In this document: in pieces, positions 33,551 to 33,566 of the stretch
Position numbering within the stretch: the first letter of the stretch is position 1
Layout: each line of letters opens with the position of its first letter
Source of the DNA: Nostoc foliaceum FACHB-393
GTDB lineage: Bacteria; Cyanobacteriota; Cyanobacteriia; Cyanobacteriales; Nostocaceae
Assembly (NCBI RefSeq): GCF_014698505.1
Contig: NZ_JACJTD010000068.1
Coordinates: 1 to 33,566 of the forward strand
Reading direction: 5' to 3'
DNA: 33,566 bases
Position numbers and translations under genes: made by a program
The notes under the pieces: model-generated
What the model was told of the DNA's origin: nothing
The model's database searches: none
The model's input: the letters and a program-made list of their open reading frames with translations, nothing else

Positions 33551-33566
33551 TTGAGAATTTCAACCG

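Overview
The window looks like part of a plasmid or an integrated conjugative element from a filamentous (Nostocales-type) cyanobacterium. Four things point that way. At least seven copies of the cyanobacterial HIP1 octamer GCGATCGC are present (9142, 10873, 16793, 17708, 22245, 31202, 31617). There is a Ycf46-type AAA protein. The intergenic spacers contain Nostoc-like dispersed repeats. Most genes are AT-rich. Whether the replicon is a plasmid or chromosomal cannot be decided from this window.

Left part (1-5.4 kb). The first ~127 bases carry an array of ~21-bp repeats that looks like the right end of a Tn7-like (possibly CAST-like) or related transposon lying mostly outside the window. Two strong palindromes follow, just ahead of a small DNA-binding protein (ribbon-helix-helix-like N-terminus, HTH-like C-terminus). 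Next come a GNAT-fold acetyltransferase, an unrecognised partner gene, and a 985-residue AT-rich membrane-anchored protein built from three ~153-residue repeats and three ~78-residue repeats.

Middle (5.4-13.2 kb, minus strand). This is the most notable part: a complete layout of the predicted prokaryotic PIWI 'pPIWI_RE' three-gene island. In transcription order it has (1) an HTH / zinc-ribbon / PD-(D/E)xK nuclease protein, (2) a DinG/XPD-type helicase with a four-cysteine insert between Walker A and Walker B, and (3) the pPIWI_RE protein. The PIWI gene is cut by one in-frame TGA, so the N-terminal+MID part (567 aa) and the RNase H-like PIWI part (376 aa) are separate reading frames in the same phase. 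A possible promoter and three ATGTTTCC repeats precede the operon.

Centre (13.2-17.5 kb). A 0.7-kb spacer rich in TTTTGGCAAA-type inverted repeats is followed by a minus-strand lipoprotein gene, then a plus-strand pair encoding a Ycf46-like AAA ATPase and a membrane-anchored DUF192 protein.

Right part (17.5-33.6 kb, plus strand). A type IV secretion / conjugation cluster runs in the order VirB2-like, VirB3-like, VirB4, VirB5-like, VirB6-like, VirB8-like, VirB10, VirB9-like, an unrecognised exported protein, VirD4/TraG coupling protein, a very small relaxase-like protein with an HxH...NR motif, and a large DUF3854/TOPRIM-type (primase-like) protein. No VirB11 or VirB1 is visible. Together these genes would process DNA (relaxase, TOPRIM protein), recruit it (VirD4) and export it (VirB2-VirB10). 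The PIWI island carried alongside is best read as an inter-element conflict (defence) module. Its biochemical role is not settled, and the TGA makes this copy either recently damaged, naturally split, or a readthrough case.
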